64,000 bases of DNA from Oscillospiraceae bacterium. GTDB lineage: Bacteria; Bacillota; Clostridia; Oscillospirales; Oscillospiraceae. Position 1 is the stretch's first letter. Every line of letters starts with the position of its first letter. The stretch covers positions 351,685 through 415,684 of the forward strand of contig SVKO01000002.1 in assembly GCA_015068455.1 (NCBI GenBank). The letters are read 5' to 3'. The position numbers and the translations under genes were made by a program. Below the pieces are notes generated by a model that saw nothing but the letters and a program-made list of their open reading frames with translations, was not told the DNA's origin and made no database searches. Positions 33,003-45,627 of the stretch are shown piece after piece.

Positions 33003-35261
33003 ATGAAACGGACCGGATTTGACAGACATTGCGCCCGCGCCCTTCGAAATGCCGGCGCCGTCGCCCGGGAAATGGGCCACTGCTTCGTCGGCAGCGAGCA
33101 CCTTTTGCTGGCGCTGAGCATGGAGCCGGAATGCCGGGACATTCTTTGCAGATACGGCGCGGACACGGACCGCCTGTATCGGGCCGCCGTGCAGCTCCGG
33201 GGAATGGGCGACCGCGGAACGCCCCTTGTGCAGGGCTTGTCCGACGGGGCGGACCGTATCATCGGGGCGGCATTGCAGGCTTCAGAGGTTCTCAGCCTGC
33301 GGCGGCTGCTGTGGGCGGTCTGCGCGGAAAGAAACACCACGGCGGCGCTGATGCTTTTGCTGTGCGGCGCGGATACGGCGCGGCTTTGCTCGGAGATCAT
33401 GCCGGAAGGGGAGAGACAGGACATGAGGCTTTTGGAACAGTTCGGGATCGATATGCTGGAAAAGTGTACGGATTCAGATCCTGTCATCGGACGGGAGGCG
33501 GAAATCGAGCAAATCATCGAGGTGCTCTGCCGGAAGCATAAGAACAATCCCGCCCTGGTGGGCGATCCCGGCGTGGGGAAGACCGCCATCGTGGAGGGTC
33601 TGGCCCGGCGCATGGCCGCGAAGCAGGTGCCGCCGCCCCTGCGGGGCAAGCTGCTCTACAGCCTCGACACCTCCGTGCTGGTGGCGGGGACAAAATACCG
33701 CGGCGAATTTGAAGAGCGGATGCGGGATCTGCTTACGGAAATCGAAAAGGCGGGAAACATCATCCTCTTCATCGACGAGATGCACATGCTGGTGGGAGCG
33801 GGGGCGGCAGAGGGGGCCATCGACGCCGCAAACATCCTCAAGCCTGCCCTGGGGCGGGGGCGGGTTCAGATCGTCGGGGCCACCACCCAGGAGGAATACC
33901 GAAAGTGCATCGAGAAGGACGCCGCCCTGGAGCGGCGGTTCCGCCGCATCCGGGTGGAAGAGCCCGGCGAGACGCAGACCCTGGAGATCCTGCGGGGACT
34001 GCGTCCGGGGCTGGAAAAGCATCACAGCGTGAAAATCGGCGAGGAGGCCATTGCGGCGGCGGTCCGCATGTCGACGAGATATCTCAGCGGCTATTTCCTG
34101 CCGGACAAGGCCCTGGATCTGCTGGATGAGGCGGCGGCCCACGCCGGCCGGCGCGCCGCCGGGAGCCGCGCACAGACCGGGCTGGATGAGGAATTGAAGC
34201 GGGCCATTGCCCGGGAGGATTTTGCCGAGGCGCTGGCTCTGCAGGAGCGGATCCGATCCCTGTATGACCGGCAGACGCCGCATACGGTGGGCGCCGGGGA
34301 TGTGGCATATGCCGTCTTTGCCCGGACGGGGATCCCGGTGACGGCGCAGCGGGAGGACGGGGCGCTGAATCATCTGGAGGATACCCTTTCCCGCCTCGTG
34401 ATCGGGCAGGGCGCGGCGGTGCAGGCCGTTGCGGACGCGGTGCGGCGGGGCAGAACGGGGCTTTCAGGACCCGACCGGCCCGCGGCCTGCATCCTGCTGA
34501 CGGGCCCCACGGGCGTGGGGAAGACCCTGCTTTGCAAGGCGCTGGCGAAGGAGGTTTACGGCTCGGAGCAGGCCATGATCCGGCTGGACATGACGGAGTA
34601 CGCCGAACCGAACGCCGCAGCCCGTCTGATCGGCGCGCCGCCGGGCTATGTGGGCTATGATGAGGGCGGGACGCTGACGGAGCGGGTGCGCAGAAAACCC
34701 TATTCGCTGGTTCTGTTCGATGAGATCGACAAGGCCCATCCCGAGGTACGGGCCGTCCTCCTGCAGCTCATGGATGACGGCAGACTGACCGACCGCGCGG
34801 GCAGGACGGTGGATTTTCGCAACACCCTGGTGCTGATGACGGCGAATGTGGGCGCGGATGAAACCGGCGGGGGCATGGGCTTTGCGCCCGGGGCACAGGC
34901 GGAAAGGATCCGAAGCCGGCTGAAACAGCATTTTTCTCCGGAATTCCTGGGCCGGCTGGACGCAGTGGCTGTATTCGAACCGCTGACTTTGGAAGCATTG
35001 GAGCAGATTTCGCTGCAGCAGCTTGCTCAGATCCAAAAGCAGTCCGCCGAAAAGGGCTGTCGCTTTACCTGGACACAGGAGGTTCCGGCGTTTCTCGTGC
35101 AGCTGGCGGGCAGGGAGGCCGGGGCAAGAGGCGTCCGCAGCGTCATCACGCGGGAGGTCGTATCGCCCCTGGCAAGGCTGCTTTTGGAAAAGCAAAAAGA
35201 AAACGCGATTTTTCTGAATATCCGGGATAATGAATTGGTTTTGGATTCGTCAGAATCATGA
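33003..35261 (+). CDS. Clp ATPase with two AAA+ domains (ClpC/ClpA-like)
   Basis: A 752-residue Hsp100 unfoldase. The N-terminal Clp_N repeat region runs to ~140; D1 has Walker A VGDPGVGKTAIVEG and Walker B IILFIDEMHML; D2 has LTGPTGVGKTLLCKALAKEV and SLVLFDEIDKAHPE. Between them is a short UVR-like segment (AIAREDFAEALALQERI) as in ClpC. The D2 loop GGMGFAPG could be the MGF/IGF contact to ClpP. The gene stands alone: ctsR, mcsA and mcsB, the usual clpC partners, are absent. The start at 33,003 follows CGGAGGG; an earlier in-frame ATG at 32,949 is less likely. Confidence 0.88.
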   Translation: MKRTGFDRHCARALRNAGAVAREMGHCFVGSEHLLLALSMEPECRDILCRYGADTDRLYRAAVQLRGMGDRGTPLVQGLSDGADRIIGAALQASEVLSLRRLLWAVCAERNTTAALMLLLCGADTARLCSEIMPEGERQDMRLLEQFGIDMLEKCTDSDPVIGREAEIEQIIEVLCRKHKNNPALVGDPGVGKTAIVEGLARRMAAKQVPPPLRGKLLYSLDTSVLVAGTKYRGEFEERMRDLLTEIEKAGNIILFIDEMHMLVGAGAAEGAIDAANILKPALGRGRVQIVGATTQEEYRKCIEKDAALERRFRRIRVEEPGETQTLEILRGLRPGLEKHHSVKIGEEAIAAAVRMSTRYLSGYFLPDKALDLLDEAAAHAGRRAAGSRAQTGLDEELKRAIAREDFAEALALQERIRSLYDRQTPHTVGAGDVAYAVFARTGIPVTAQREDGALNHLEDTLSRLVIGQGAAVQAVADAVRRGRTGLSGPDRPAACILLTGPTGVGKTLLCKALAKEVYGSEQAMIRLDMTEYAEPNAAARLIGAPPGYVGYDEGGTLTERVRRKPYSLVLFDEIDKAHPEVRAVLLQLMDDGRLTDRAGRTVDFRNTLVLMTANVGADETGGGMGFAPGAQAERIRSRLKQHFSPEFLGRLDAVAVFEPLTLEALEQISLQQLAQIQKQSAEKGCRFTWTQEVPAFLVQLAGREAGARGVRSVITREVVSPLARLLLEKQKENAIFLNIRDNELVLDSSES

Positions 35262-35267
35262 TGAACC

Positions 35268-35303
35268 ACCGGTAGGCATTGCCATGTGCCTGCCGGTTTT
35301 GCA
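35268..35303 (+). terminator. Intrinsic terminator after the Clp gene
   Basis: ACCGGTAGGCA and TGCCTGCCGGT pair over 11 positions with one G-U, then TTTTG. Confidence 0.7.
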
Positions 35304-35310
35304 TACGGAG

Positions 35311-35339
35311 TTGATATAAGACTTCCGGTGTGATAATAT
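35311..35339 (+). promoter_or_regulatory. Promoter for the 194-residue membrane protein gene
   Basis: TTGATA (35,311-35,316), 17-base spacer, TAATAT (35,334-35,339), 50 bases upstream of the start. Confidence 0.6.
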
Positions 35340-35389
35340 AAAATAAACCGAGTGATGTCTGTTTTAAGACGCGTGAGGAGATAATTCTG

Positions 35390-35974
35390 ATGAAAACAGA
35401 GAGAATTAGGAATAAAAAGTACAGTGCGGAAACGCCGGAAAGCCGCAGAATCCTGATCGGCGGCATTGGATTCATGCATGTCTTATCCATTGGATTCATG
35501 ATATTTTTCTTTGTACGTTTTGGAACGAAAGATGTTTACGTTTGGCTGTTATTCTTGTTCTTCTTCGGCATACTGGGTTTTTTAGATTATTCGCTTTATA
35601 GCCTCCGTTTGATATACAGGTCATTTCTCAAATACCAATTCAAAGAGGATGGAATCCATTGCAGCGGACTTGGTATCAGAAAGCACACGATCGCCTGGGA
35701 TTCGATACGTTCATATGGACTTGGCGGCGTATTTGAAGCGATCACAGATCAGTATGGCAATCTGCTTTCGCATAAGCTTGGTTTTTCCGTTTTTTACTTT
35801 TCACAGGAGCCGTATGAGGATTTCAGGGAAAGGCCACTAAAACGAAAAAGTCAAATGCTTCTGGAATATCGGAAAGACGCCTGGGAAGCGGCGACGGCGT
35901 ATATGCCGGAGGACATGAAAAACAATCTGGAAAACTGTATTCAAAGCAGGCAAGACGGTTTTTTCAGAAGATGA
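35390..35974 (+). CDS. Membrane protein with two helices and a PH-like domain, unknown function
   Basis: A 194-residue protein. Two hydrophobic helices (~24-46 and ~51-75: FMHVLSIGFMIFFFVRF and VWLLFLFFFGILGFLDYSLY) form a hairpin, followed by a soluble part that starts YQFKEDGIHCSGLGIRKHTI and AWDSIRSYG, a beta pattern seen in bacterial PH-like (YcxB/DUF) domains. The gene is visibly richer in A+T than its neighbours, which may indicate recent acquisition. GAGGAG precedes the ATG. Confidence 0.65.
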   Translation: MKTERIRNKKYSAETPESRRILIGGIGFMHVLSIGFMIFFFVRFGTKDVYVWLLFLFFFGILGFLDYSLYSLRLIYRSFLKYQFKEDGIHCSGLGIRKHTIAWDSIRSYGLGGVFEAITDQYGNLLSHKLGFSVFYFSQEPYEDFRERPLKRKSQMLLEYRKDAWEAATAYMPEDMKNNLENCIQSRQDGFFRR

Positions 35975-35984
35975 TCGAAGATTG

Positions 35985-36112
35985 AGCGCTCTTGCCGCTC
36001 CCTTTGGGAGAGGCGTCGCTGCGGAAATCGTTGGCAATGTACGGGCATTTCCCTCTCAGTTACGGCTTCGCCGTGCCAGCTCCCCCGGAGGGAAGAGCCA
36101 AGTGAAAAGCAC
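35985..36112. repeat. Interspersed palindromic repeat
   Basis: A 3' block TACGGCTTCGCCGT, GCCAGCTCCCCCGGAGGG and AGAGCCAAG, with an inverted partner GCTCTTGCCGCTCCCTTTGG and GAGAGGCG at the left, resembles the extragenic palindromes common in gut Clostridia. A small GGAGGCATG/CATGCCTCC hairpin follows at 36,131-36,152. No gene lies in 35,975-36,228. Confidence 0.55.
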
Positions 36113-36187
36113 ATGTAAAAAAGGAAAAACGGAGGCATGTGGGCATGCCTCCCTGCGGAAATGAAGTATAATCCCCGATTATAACGT

Positions 36188-36222
36188 AAAACCCCCTCCG
36201 GTGAACCGGAGGGGGTTTGCGT
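36188..36222 (-). terminator. Intrinsic terminator of the V-ATPase operon
   Basis: AACCCCCTCCGGT / ACCGGAGGGGGTT, perfect stem with a short loop, just past the atpD stop. Confidence 0.85.
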
Positions 36223-36228
36223 TTGGTA

Positions 36229-36891
36229 TCAGGCCTCTCGCTCGGAGTAGTGGTAGGTCTGCTCGAGCATCATGTCCTTGATCTTCATCAGGCGGATCTG
36301 GGTGCTGCGCTCGTTTTCGTCCAGCTTCATGGTGATGAACTTGATCTTCTGCTGGGCGTCGGGGATCATGACGTGCTCCAGGGCGTTGACGCGCCGGCGG
36401 GTCTTCTCGATCTCAATGGCCATGAGCTGGCAGGACTTTTCGATCTCTGCCAGCCGCAGAAGATCCGGCAGCAGGTCCGACAGGGACTTGACCGCACCGT
36501 CCAGATCGGAGGACGTGAAGGCGTAGCCGTAGGGGTAGATGTCGCCTTCGTCGGGGGTGCGGGTCTTGGCCTCAAAGACGGGGATATTGACGCTCATGAC
36601 GTTCTTCGTGCCCGCTTCGAGGTAGACCTCCTGCTTCGGCGCCAGCAGCGCGGCGTTCAGCGTCGCGTCGGATACGCCGGCCTTGGCCAGCACGAAATTG
36701 CGGTTCGCCTCGGCAATGCCGGCCTCCACCTTTTCGCGCAGGGCCTTGTTCTCCCGGACGAGCTCCAGGAACTGACGCATCAGCTCATCGCGCTTGTCCT
36801 TGAGCAGCTTGTGGCCGCGGGTGGCCGTCACCAGCTTTTTCTTCTGGCGGCTCAGCTCCATACGAGTGGGGTTCACCTGTGCAGATGCCAA
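36229..36891 (-). CDS. atpD: V-type ATPase subunit D (central stalk)
   Basis: A 220-residue, mostly helical rotor shaft protein; PTRMELSRQKKKLVTATRGH and LKDKRDELMRQFLEL are the family signature and EKTRRRVNALEHVMIPD is the conserved C-terminal helix. It turns inside the A3B3 head. It is the last gene of the operon, 17 bases after atpB. Confidence 0.95.
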   Translation of the reverse strand: MASAQVNPTRMELSRQKKKLVTATRGHKLLKDKRDELMRQFLELVRENKALREKVEAGIAEANRNFVLAKAGVSDATLNAALLAPKQEVYLEAGTKNVMSVNIPVFEAKTRTPDEGDIYPYGYAFTSSDLDGAVKSLSDLLPDLLRLAEIEKSCQLMAIEIEKTRRRVNALEHVMIPDAQQKIKFITMKLDENERSTQIRLMKIKDMMLEQTYHYSEREA

Positions 36892-36908
36892 AATGTTCCC
36901 TCCTCCCG

Positions 36909-38279
36909 TTACTTGCCGTAGTACAGATCCAGATACTTGTCGTCGATACGCTTCAGCTCACTGCGGGGCAGGATGGACAGCAGCTTCCAGCCGATGTCCA
37001 GGGTCTGCTCGATGTCGCGGTTGGCATTGTAGCCCTGGGAGACGTACTCGGCCTCGAAGGCGTCGGCAAACTTGGCGTAGATCTTGTCGATATCGGTCAG
37101 CGCAGCCTCGCCGAGGACGATCATGAGCTCCTTGGCCTCCTTGCCGCGGGCATAGGCGGCGAAGAGCTGGTTCATGGTGTTGGCGTGGTCGGCTCTCGTC
37201 TTGCCCTCGCCGATGCCCTTATCCTTCAGACGGGACAGGGACGGCAGCACGTCGATGGGCGGCGTGACGCCCTTGCGGTACAGGTCGCGGCTCAGAATGA
37301 CCTGGCCCTCGGTGATATAGCCCGTCAGGTCGGGGATGGGATGGGTCTTGTCGTCCTCGGGCATGGTCAGGATGGGGATCATGGTGATGGAGCCGGACTT
37401 GCCCTTCTGGCGGCCTGCGCGCTCGTAGAGGGAGGCGAGGTCGGTGTACATATAGCCGGGGTAGCCGCGGCGGCCGGGAACCTCCTTGCGGGCGGCGGAG
37501 ACCTCACGCAGGGCGTCGGCGTAGTTGGTGATGTCGGTGAGGATGACCAGCACGTGCATGTTCTTCTCGAAGGCCAGGTACTCCGCGGCGGTCAGCGCCA
37601 TGCGGGGCGTGGAAATACGCTCGACGGCGGGGTCGTTGGCCAGGTTGATGAACATGACCGCCCGGTCGATGGCGCCGGTCTCCTTGAAGCTCTGGATGAA
37701 GAAGTTGGACTCCTCGAAGGTGATGCCCATGGCCGCGAAGACCACGGCGAAGGGCTCGGTGGTGCCGCGCACCTTGGCCTGGCGGGCGATCTGGGCGGCC
37801 AGGTTGGCGTGGGGCAGACCGGAGGCGGAGAAGATCGGCAGCTTCTGGCCGCGGACCAGGGTGTTCAGTCCGTCAATGGCGGAGATGCCGGTCTGGATGA
37901 ATTCCTCGGGGTAGCTGCGGGCGGCGGGGTTCATGGGCAGGCCGTTGATGTCCATGCGGGCGTCGGGCAGGATCTCGGGGCCGTTGTCGATGGGGCGGCC
38001 CAGGCCGTCGAAGACGCGGCCGAGCATATCCTCGGAAACGCCCAGCTCCATGCTGCGGCCCAGGAAGCGGACCTTGCTGTCGGCCAGGTTGATGCCCGTG
38101 GCGGACTCGAACAGCTGCACGGTGGCGATGTCGCCGTTGATTTCCAGGACCTTGCAGCGGCGGGTTTCGCCGTTGGCCAGCTCGATTTCACCCAGCTCGT
38201 CGTAGGAGACGTTTTCAACGCCGCGCACCAGCATCAGAGGGCCGGCGACCTCCTGGATCGTTCTGTATTCCTTCGGCAT
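36909..38279 (-). CDS. atpB: V-type ATPase subunit B (non-catalytic head)
   Basis: A 456-residue regulatory head subunit: [32 protein letters not shown] and [20 protein letters not shown] (no catalytic P-loop lysine), plus [14 protein letters not shown]. It adjoins atpA with no spacer. Confidence 0.96.
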   Translation of the reverse strand: MPKEYRTIQEVAGPLMLVRGVENVSYDELGEIELANGETRRCKVLEINGDIATVQLFESATGINLADSKVRFLGRSMELGVSEDMLGRVFDGLGRPIDNGPEILPDARMDINGLPMNPAARSYPEEFIQTGISAIDGLNTLVRGQKLPIFSASGLPHANLAAQIARQAKVRGTTEPFAVVFAAMGITFEESNFFIQSFKETGAIDRAVMFINLANDPAVERISTPRMALTAAEYLAFEKNMHVLVILTDITNYADALREVSAARKEVPGRRGYPGYMYTDLASLYERAGRQKGKSGSITMIPILTMPEDDKTHPIPDLTGYITEGQVILSRDLYRKGVTPPIDVLPSLSRLKDKGIGEGKTRADHANTMNQLFAAYARGKEAKELMIVLGEAALTDIDKIYAKFADAFEAEYVSQGYNANRDIEQTLDIGWKLLSILPRSELKRIDDKYLDLYYGK

Positions 38280-40046
38280 TTACATCGCCTCCTTCAGCGT
38301 TTTGGAAAGCTCGGTGGTCAGGTCGTTGAGCACGCTCTCGTATTCCGCATCGATGTTCTCGGGGGCGGTGTACTTGAAGCGGCCGATGCGCTCGCGCACG
38401 GGCAGCTTGACGAGCTGCTCCACGTCGGCGCCGCGGTTCAGGGCCTTGACGGAGTCGTTGTAGTAGGCAAGCACCAGCTTCATGAGCAGGTACTGCTTTT
38501 CCAGCGGCGTGTAGGTGTCGATCTCATGGAAGGAATTCTGATGCAGGAAGTCCTCGCGGATGGACCGGGCGGCCTCCAGCTTCAGACGATCGGGGGCGGA
38601 CAGGGCGTCCATACCGACCAGCTGGACGATCTCCTGCAGCTCGGCTTCGTCCTGCAGCAGGCGCATCATCTGACCGCGGCTGGCCATCCAGTCGTCGTGG
38701 ACGTTGGCGTTGAACCAGTCGGCCATGGAGTCGATATACAGGGAATAGGAGGTCAGCCAGTTGATGGCAGGGAAGTGGCGCTTGTATGCCAGGGAGGAGT
38801 CGAGGCTCCAGAACACCTTGACGATGCGCAGGGTGGCCTGGGAGACGGGCTCGGAGATATCGCCGCCGGCGGGGGAGACCGCGCCGATGACGCTCAGTGC
38901 GCCCTCGCGGCCCTCGCTGCCCAGGGCGATGACGCGGCCGGCGCGCTCATAGAACTGCGCCAGACGGCTGCCGAGGTAGGCGGGGTAGCCTTCTTCGCCG
39001 GGCATCTCCTGCAGACGGCCGGACATCTCGCGCAGAGCCTCGGCCCAGCGGGAGGTGGAGTCGGCCATCAGGGCGACGCTGTAGCCCATATCGCGGAAAT
39101 ATTCGGCGATGGTGATGCCGGTGTAGATGGAGGCCTCACGGGCCGCCACGGGCATATCGGAGGTATTGGCGATCAGCACGGTACGCTCCATCAGGGAGTA
39201 GCCGGTCTTCGGATCCTTCAGCTCGGGGAACTCGTTGAGAACGTCGGTCATCTCGTTGCCGCGCTCGCCGCAGCCGATGTAGACCACGATATCGGCGTCC
39301 GCCCACTTGGCCAGCTGGTGCTGGATGACGGTCTTGCCGCTGCCGAAGGGGCCGGGAACCGCCGCCACGCCGCCCTTGGCGATGGGGAACAGGGCGTCGA
39401 CGACGCGCTGGCCGGTGACCAGGGGCATTTCGGGGGGCATCTTCTGCTGATAGGGACGGCCGGAGCGCACAGGCCACTTCTGCATCATGGTCAGGGGGCG
39501 CTCGCCCTTGTCGGTTTCCACGACGCAGACGGTCTGCTCAATGTTGAAGTCGCCCTCTTCGATGGACTTGATTTTGCCCTGCACGCCGTAGGGAACCATG
39601 ATCTTGTGCACGACGATGGGCGTCTCCTGCACGGTGCCGATGATATCGCCGGCCTGGACCTCGTCGCCCGCCTGGACGGTGGGGACAAAGTGCCAGATCA
39701 GCTCGCGCTTCAGGGCGGGGACTTCCACACCGCGCTTGAGCAGATTGCCGCCGGAGATCTTCATAATGTCGTCCAGCGGACGCTGGATGCCGTCGTAAAT
39801 ACTTTTAATAAGACCGGGCCCGAGCTCCACGCTCAGGGGCATGCCGGTCGATTCCACGGGCTCACCCGGGCCGAGGCCGGAGGTCTCCTCGTAGACCTGT
39901 ACCGAAGCACGGTCGCCGTGCACCTCGATGATCTCACCGATCAGGCGCTGGCTGCTGACGCGGACCACGTCGAACATATTGGCGTCGCGCATACCCTCTG
40001 CGATGACCAGGGGGCCTGCGACCTTCTGAATAATGCCAGAACTCAT
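38280..40046 (-). CDS. atpA: V-type ATPase catalytic subunit A
   Basis: A 588-residue catalytic subunit with Walker [19 protein letters not shown] near residue 230, the inserted non-homologous region ([19 protein letters not shown]) unique to A subunits, and [19 protein letters not shown] active-site helix ([19 protein letters not shown]). ATP hydrolysis or synthesis is coupled to the membrane rotor. Confidence 0.97.
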   Translation of the reverse strand: MSSGIIQKVAGPLVIAEGMRDANMFDVVRVSSQRLIGEIIEVHGDRASVQVYEETSGLGPGEPVESTGMPLSVELGPGLIKSIYDGIQRPLDDIMKISGGNLLKRGVEVPALKRELIWHFVPTVQAGDEVQAGDIIGTVQETPIVVHKIMVPYGVQGKIKSIEEGDFNIEQTVCVVETDKGERPLTMMQKWPVRSGRPYQQKMPPEMPLVTGQRVVDALFPIAKGGVAAVPGPFGSGKTVIQHQLAKWADADIVVYIGCGERGNEMTDVLNEFPELKDPKTGYSLMERTVLIANTSDMPVAAREASIYTGITIAEYFRDMGYSVALMADSTSRWAEALREMSGRLQEMPGEEGYPAYLGSRLAQFYERAGRVIALGSEGREGALSVIGAVSPAGGDISEPVSQATLRIVKVFWSLDSSLAYKRHFPAINWLTSYSLYIDSMADWFNANVHDDWMASRGQMMRLLQDEAELQEIVQLVGMDALSAPDRLKLEAARSIREDFLHQNSFHEIDTYTPLEKQYLLMKLVLAYYNDSVKALNRGADVEQLVKLPVRERIGRFKYTAPENIDAEYESVLNDLTTELSKTLKEAM

Positions 40047-40067
40047 TTCGGATAATCACCCACCTTT

Positions 40068-40391
40068 CTAATTTTGGTTGTTAAAGATAATATCGGAGCC
40101 GACCGCCTGTTCGACGGATTTCTTGACCATCGCGATGCCCGCGCCGGTGTTGCCGGAGACGCCGGGGATCAGGATGATGGCCGGAAGCTGCTGCGTGCGA
40201 TAGGCGTCAAGCTCTTCGCGCAGCTCGGCTGCAAGGGCTTCTGTGATATAAATGACAGCGTGGGAACCGCTCGCAATTTTCCGCAGGGTGGCCGCGGCCT
40301 GTTCGGCCGAGGTCGTGGGAAAGGTGTCGAGCCCCAGGGCGGCAAAGCCGTAGATGCTGTCGTAATCGCCGATCACTGCTGCTTTATACAT
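40068..40391 (-). CDS. atpF: V-type ATPase subunit F
   Basis: A 107-residue Rossmann-like stalk subunit: AVIGDYDSIYGFAALGLDTF start and LPAIILIPGVSGNTG end. Eight-base overlap with the upstream subunit C gene. Confidence 0.92.
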   Translation of the reverse strand: MYKAAVIGDYDSIYGFAALGLDTFPTTSAEQAAATLRKIASGSHAVIYITEALAAELREELDAYRTQQLPAIILIPGVSGNTGAGIAMVKKSVEQAVGSDIIFNNQN

Positions 40392-41361
40392 ACATTTCCC
40401 TCAATCTTTCCCGGATCGTGCCCTCCGGCATGCCGTTGAGCTTGCCGGTGAGGACCATGCGAACGCATTTGATCTCGTTCTCTCTAGCCAGCAGATAGGC
40501 CGCCAGAGGCCCGACGGTAAACGGATTGTATTTCTGCGGCTGCAGGCGGCGCATGATGAGGTTGTCGCACCAGCGCTCGAAGGCGGCGGGGGACTCCTGC
40601 AGGGCAACGGCGCCGTCGGCATAATCGGTGCCGGCAAGATACTCGGCCACTGCGCCGATGCCGCCGACGGCGGCGTGGGCCAGGGCATCCACGTCCAGAC
40701 TCCCGCAGGGCGCCAGGGCGCGGCGGATGAATTCCAGACTCTTGCCGGTCTTGGCGCAGCGGGCAGCGATGCGCACATTGGCGCTGACCGCTGTCATCCG
40801 GGCGTATTCGTCCAGAACGTCGCTGCCGGAGGCCTTGCCGGCCTCGAGCATATCCTCCAGGGCGGCGCGGTCCAGGATCACGTCGCACAGCTGGCCGTCG
40901 CCGGTCTGCACCAGGGTCTCATAGGCCTGCAGGCCTGCCTCGCTCATGCGGCCGGGGAGCTGGGAGAACTCCTTGGCGCTGACACATTTGCGCACCGTAT
41001 CGGCGTCCAGACGGCCGTTTTTCAGATACAGCCGCTCCGGCGCCAGGGTGGAGTTGGTGTAGATCTGCTTGATGGCTGCCTTGAGATTGTGGAAGTCGTC
41101 GGGAATGCGGAGCACGTCGAAGACCGACATGTCCTCCACCATTTCTCCGACGGTCTGCCAGGCGCGGTTTTTCTCGCCCTCGAGCAGGATCTCAGCCTCC
41201 AGCGGCTCGTCCGGCGCGCCCCAGCCCTTGTCGGCCAGGAGCCGGAGCGCGTCATCCGCGCTCTTGGCGGAGATCAGCTGCTCCAGACTCTGGGCGCTGA
41301 GCAGGCTCAGCTCCTTGGAGCGGATGCGGGCCACCGCGTAGGTAAAGTCGGTTTGCTTCAA
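40384..41361 (-). CDS. atpC: V-type ATPase subunit C (d-type socket)
   Basis: A 325-residue all-helical protein with an early YAVARIRSKELSLLS and a central NLKAAIKQIY, and C-terminal ENEIKCVRMVLTGKLNGMP, matching the vacuolar-type C/AC39 family that joins the central stalk to the K ring. Confidence 0.9.
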   Translation of the reverse strand: MKQTDFTYAVARIRSKELSLLSAQSLEQLISAKSADDALRLLADKGWGAPDEPLEAEILLEGEKNRAWQTVGEMVEDMSVFDVLRIPDDFHNLKAAIKQIYTNSTLAPERLYLKNGRLDADTVRKCVSAKEFSQLPGRMSEAGLQAYETLVQTGDGQLCDVILDRAALEDMLEAGKASGSDVLDEYARMTAVSANVRIAARCAKTGKSLEFIRRALAPCGSLDVDALAHAAVGGIGAVAEYLAGTDYADGAVALQESPAAFERWCDNLIMRRLQPQKYNPFTVGPLAAYLLARENEIKCVRMVLTGKLNGMPEGTIRERLREMYV

Positions 41362-41381
41362 TGGGTTGCCTCCTTTCCGGA

Positions 41382-41981
41382 TCAGGAGAACAACTTTTCG
41401 CGGACCACGTCCTGGAGCCGTTCCTTGTTTTCCTCAAACATGGCCTCAAAGGTGCAGTTTTCCTCAATGCCGCCGTAGGCCAGCACGAAGCCGCCGTTCA
41501 GATCCCGGGATTCGTCGCTGAGCGTCAGACTGCCGCCCTTTTTCGCGCCGATATCGGCCAGAGTGCCGCGGAAATAGGCGGGCACGCGGGCCAGGTCGGC
41601 GGCGGACAGGTACATGACGCCGTCGCCGGGCTGGGCGTATTTCTCGGCCAGCTTGCCAAGGAGCACAAAATAGTCGATGCCGTCCAGCCCCAGGAGCTTA
41701 TTCTTTGCGGATTCGATGACGCCGTGGATCATCTCCTGCTTGGCGGTCAGGATCCGGTTCTTGCGCTGCATCTGTGCGCCGGATTCGCCCCGGGCAAGGA
41801 TGTCTGCGCGCAGGGCGTCGGCGTCGGACTGCGCCTGGGCGTCGATCTTATCGCATTCTGCCTGGGCATTGGACAGGATCTCGGCGCAGTGCTCGTCAGC
41901 CTTGGCCTGGACCTCGGCGCCGGCGTTTTTGGCGTCAAGGCCGATTTTTTCGATGATTTTATCTAATCCAGTCATATCCAT
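41382..41981 (-). CDS. atpE: V-type ATPase subunit E (peripheral stalk)
   Basis: About 199 residues: an N-terminal coiled coil (IIEKIGLDAKNAGAEVQAKA... to LARGESGAQMQRK) and a C-terminal globular domain with LSDESRDLNGGFVLAYGGIE. Start assigned at MDMTGLDKI since AAGGA lies upstream; another ATG two codons earlier (41,987) is possible. Confidence 0.88.
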   Translation of the reverse strand: MDMTGLDKIIEKIGLDAKNAGAEVQAKADEHCAEILSNAQAECDKIDAQAQSDADALRADILARGESGAQMQRKNRILTAKQEMIHGVIESAKNKLLGLDGIDYFVLLGKLAEKYAQPGDGVMYLSAADLARVPAYFRGTLADIGAKKGGSLTLSDESRDLNGGFVLAYGGIEENCTFEAMFEENKERLQDVVREKLFS

Positions 41982-42010
41982 CCCCATTCCTTAGAAGATC
42001 GGGTGATGGA

Positions 42011-44493
<2,483 letters not shown>

Positions 44494-44542
44494 GTTGGAA
44501 TCACCCTCTTTGCTGTTGGTATGGTCCGTTGACTGCGGGAAC

Positions 44543-44851
44543 TCAGGTCATTTCCGCAATAACGGCTTCGATGGCGTCAGCCTCATTTTTGCGGCAGCGC
44601 GACGTGAGCGCTTCGATTTCGCGTGTCACGTCGTCAAAGGCCGCGCGTGCGGACGCCTCGCTGTCGTTTTGCGCCTGCGCTTTGGTTTCGGCCAGCTTGT
44701 CCGCCGCGCGGCGCTGCGCCTCGGCGATCATTTGCTCGGCCCGGGCCTGCGCGTTTACGACGGACTCGTTGGCGCTGACCTGCGCGGCACGGAGCGTGCG
44801 CTCCGCATTCAGCTCCGCTTCACGGATCGCGTCCATGGTCTGCTTTGCCAT
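44543..44851 (-). CDS. V-type ATPase subunit G/H (peripheral stalk coiled coil)
   Basis: A 102-residue alanine- and glutamate-rich single coiled coil (AIREAELNAERTLRAAQVSA...), the length and position (first gene of the operon) of the AhaH/NtpF stalk subunit that pairs with E. Confidence 0.8.
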   Translation of the reverse strand: MAKQTMDAIREAELNAERTLRAAQVSANESVVNAQARAEQMIAEAQRRAADKLAETKAQAQNDSEASARAAFDDVTREIEALTSRCRKNEADAIEAVIAEMT

Positions 44852-44989
44852 AATTGCACGTTCCTTTCCGGATATTCGGGGCGGCGAATGCAGTTCACCA
44901 TCCTTCCTGCGTCCATCTGAAAAAGCGTCAGATTGAAGACGATCGTATGAATTGACCCAGAATAACCCATATTACTAAATACGCATATT

Positions 44990-45018
44990 ATTATAATGAA
45001 GAAAAAAATAAAAATCAA
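44990..45018 (-). promoter_or_regulatory. Promoter for the V-ATPase operon
   Basis: Minus strand TTGATT (45,013-45,018), 17-base spacer, TATAAT (44,990-44,995), about 140 bases upstream of the first ATG, leaving a long untranslated leader. Confidence 0.6.
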
Positions 45019-45568
45019 GGATTAGTACACGGGATCTGCACGGAACGGCAGATTTTTCATTGTCGTTTTACACAATAAATCGATACCGCAGGGATTCAGA
45101 ACGGAAACGCGGATCGGCGCCGAAAGAATTGGGAAAACCGGCCGTTTTCCGGGAATATCACAGGGATTTCCATGCGATTGTACGGGGCGATTTTCAAAGG
45201 CGCGGCCGGGGCGGCGCATTATTCATTTTCAGCGGGACTGACCGGCCGTGCGGGACGCGGAATACGGCGGCCAAATCCGTTTAAAAGTATTGATATGAAA
45301 CGACTGTTTGAAGCGCTCGCCTCCGCTGCTGGCGCGGATCGGGCCTGCGGAGGGCAAATGGGGCGGATTTTTGAGACCATGGACGGTCCGGGATTCATAT
45401 TCGCGTATAAACGCGGTCTGTCAGCCCCGCAGGGGCGCGCCGGGGCGCGCAGGTATTTTTTGTCGCTTTGCACAAAGCCGGAACAATCCGCCGTTCGGCC
45501 GTCCTTCGGGCGGGGGCTGCATTTTTCAATATGAATAAATACTGAAAACAGTTGAATATGTATTCTTC
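45019..45568. other. 550-bp intergenic region without a recognisable gene
   Basis: Several open frames of 60-120 codons exist on both strands, but none has a convincing ribosome binding site or family-like sequence; they are Arg/Gly/Ala-rich as expected for GC-rich non-coding DNA. A short GC-rich inverted segment, GCGCGCCGGGGCGCGC, lies at 45,436-45,451. I see no further structure. Confidence 0.5.
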
Positions 45569-45597
45569 TTGCATTTTTTTTGAATTTGTGATATTAT
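45569..45597 (+). promoter_or_regulatory. Promoter for glycogen phosphorylase
   Basis: TTGCAT (45,569-45,574), 17-base spacer, TATTAT (45,592-45,597), 100 bases upstream of the start. Confidence 0.6.
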
Positions 45598-45627
45598 ATT
45601 GCACAAGTTTTTGGCTCCCAGCGTCAG

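Noticed and set aside
36879..40055. A 1,058-codon open frame on the plus strand
   Set aside because: It is the exact antisense of atpB and atpA, Gly/Val/Leu/Asp-rich without any domain; it arises from codon bias in GC-rich genes.
45172..45534. A 120-codon frame in the gap before glgP
   Set aside because: It is Arg/Gly/Ala-rich with no ribosome site and no family-like pattern; frames of similar length occur on the other strand.
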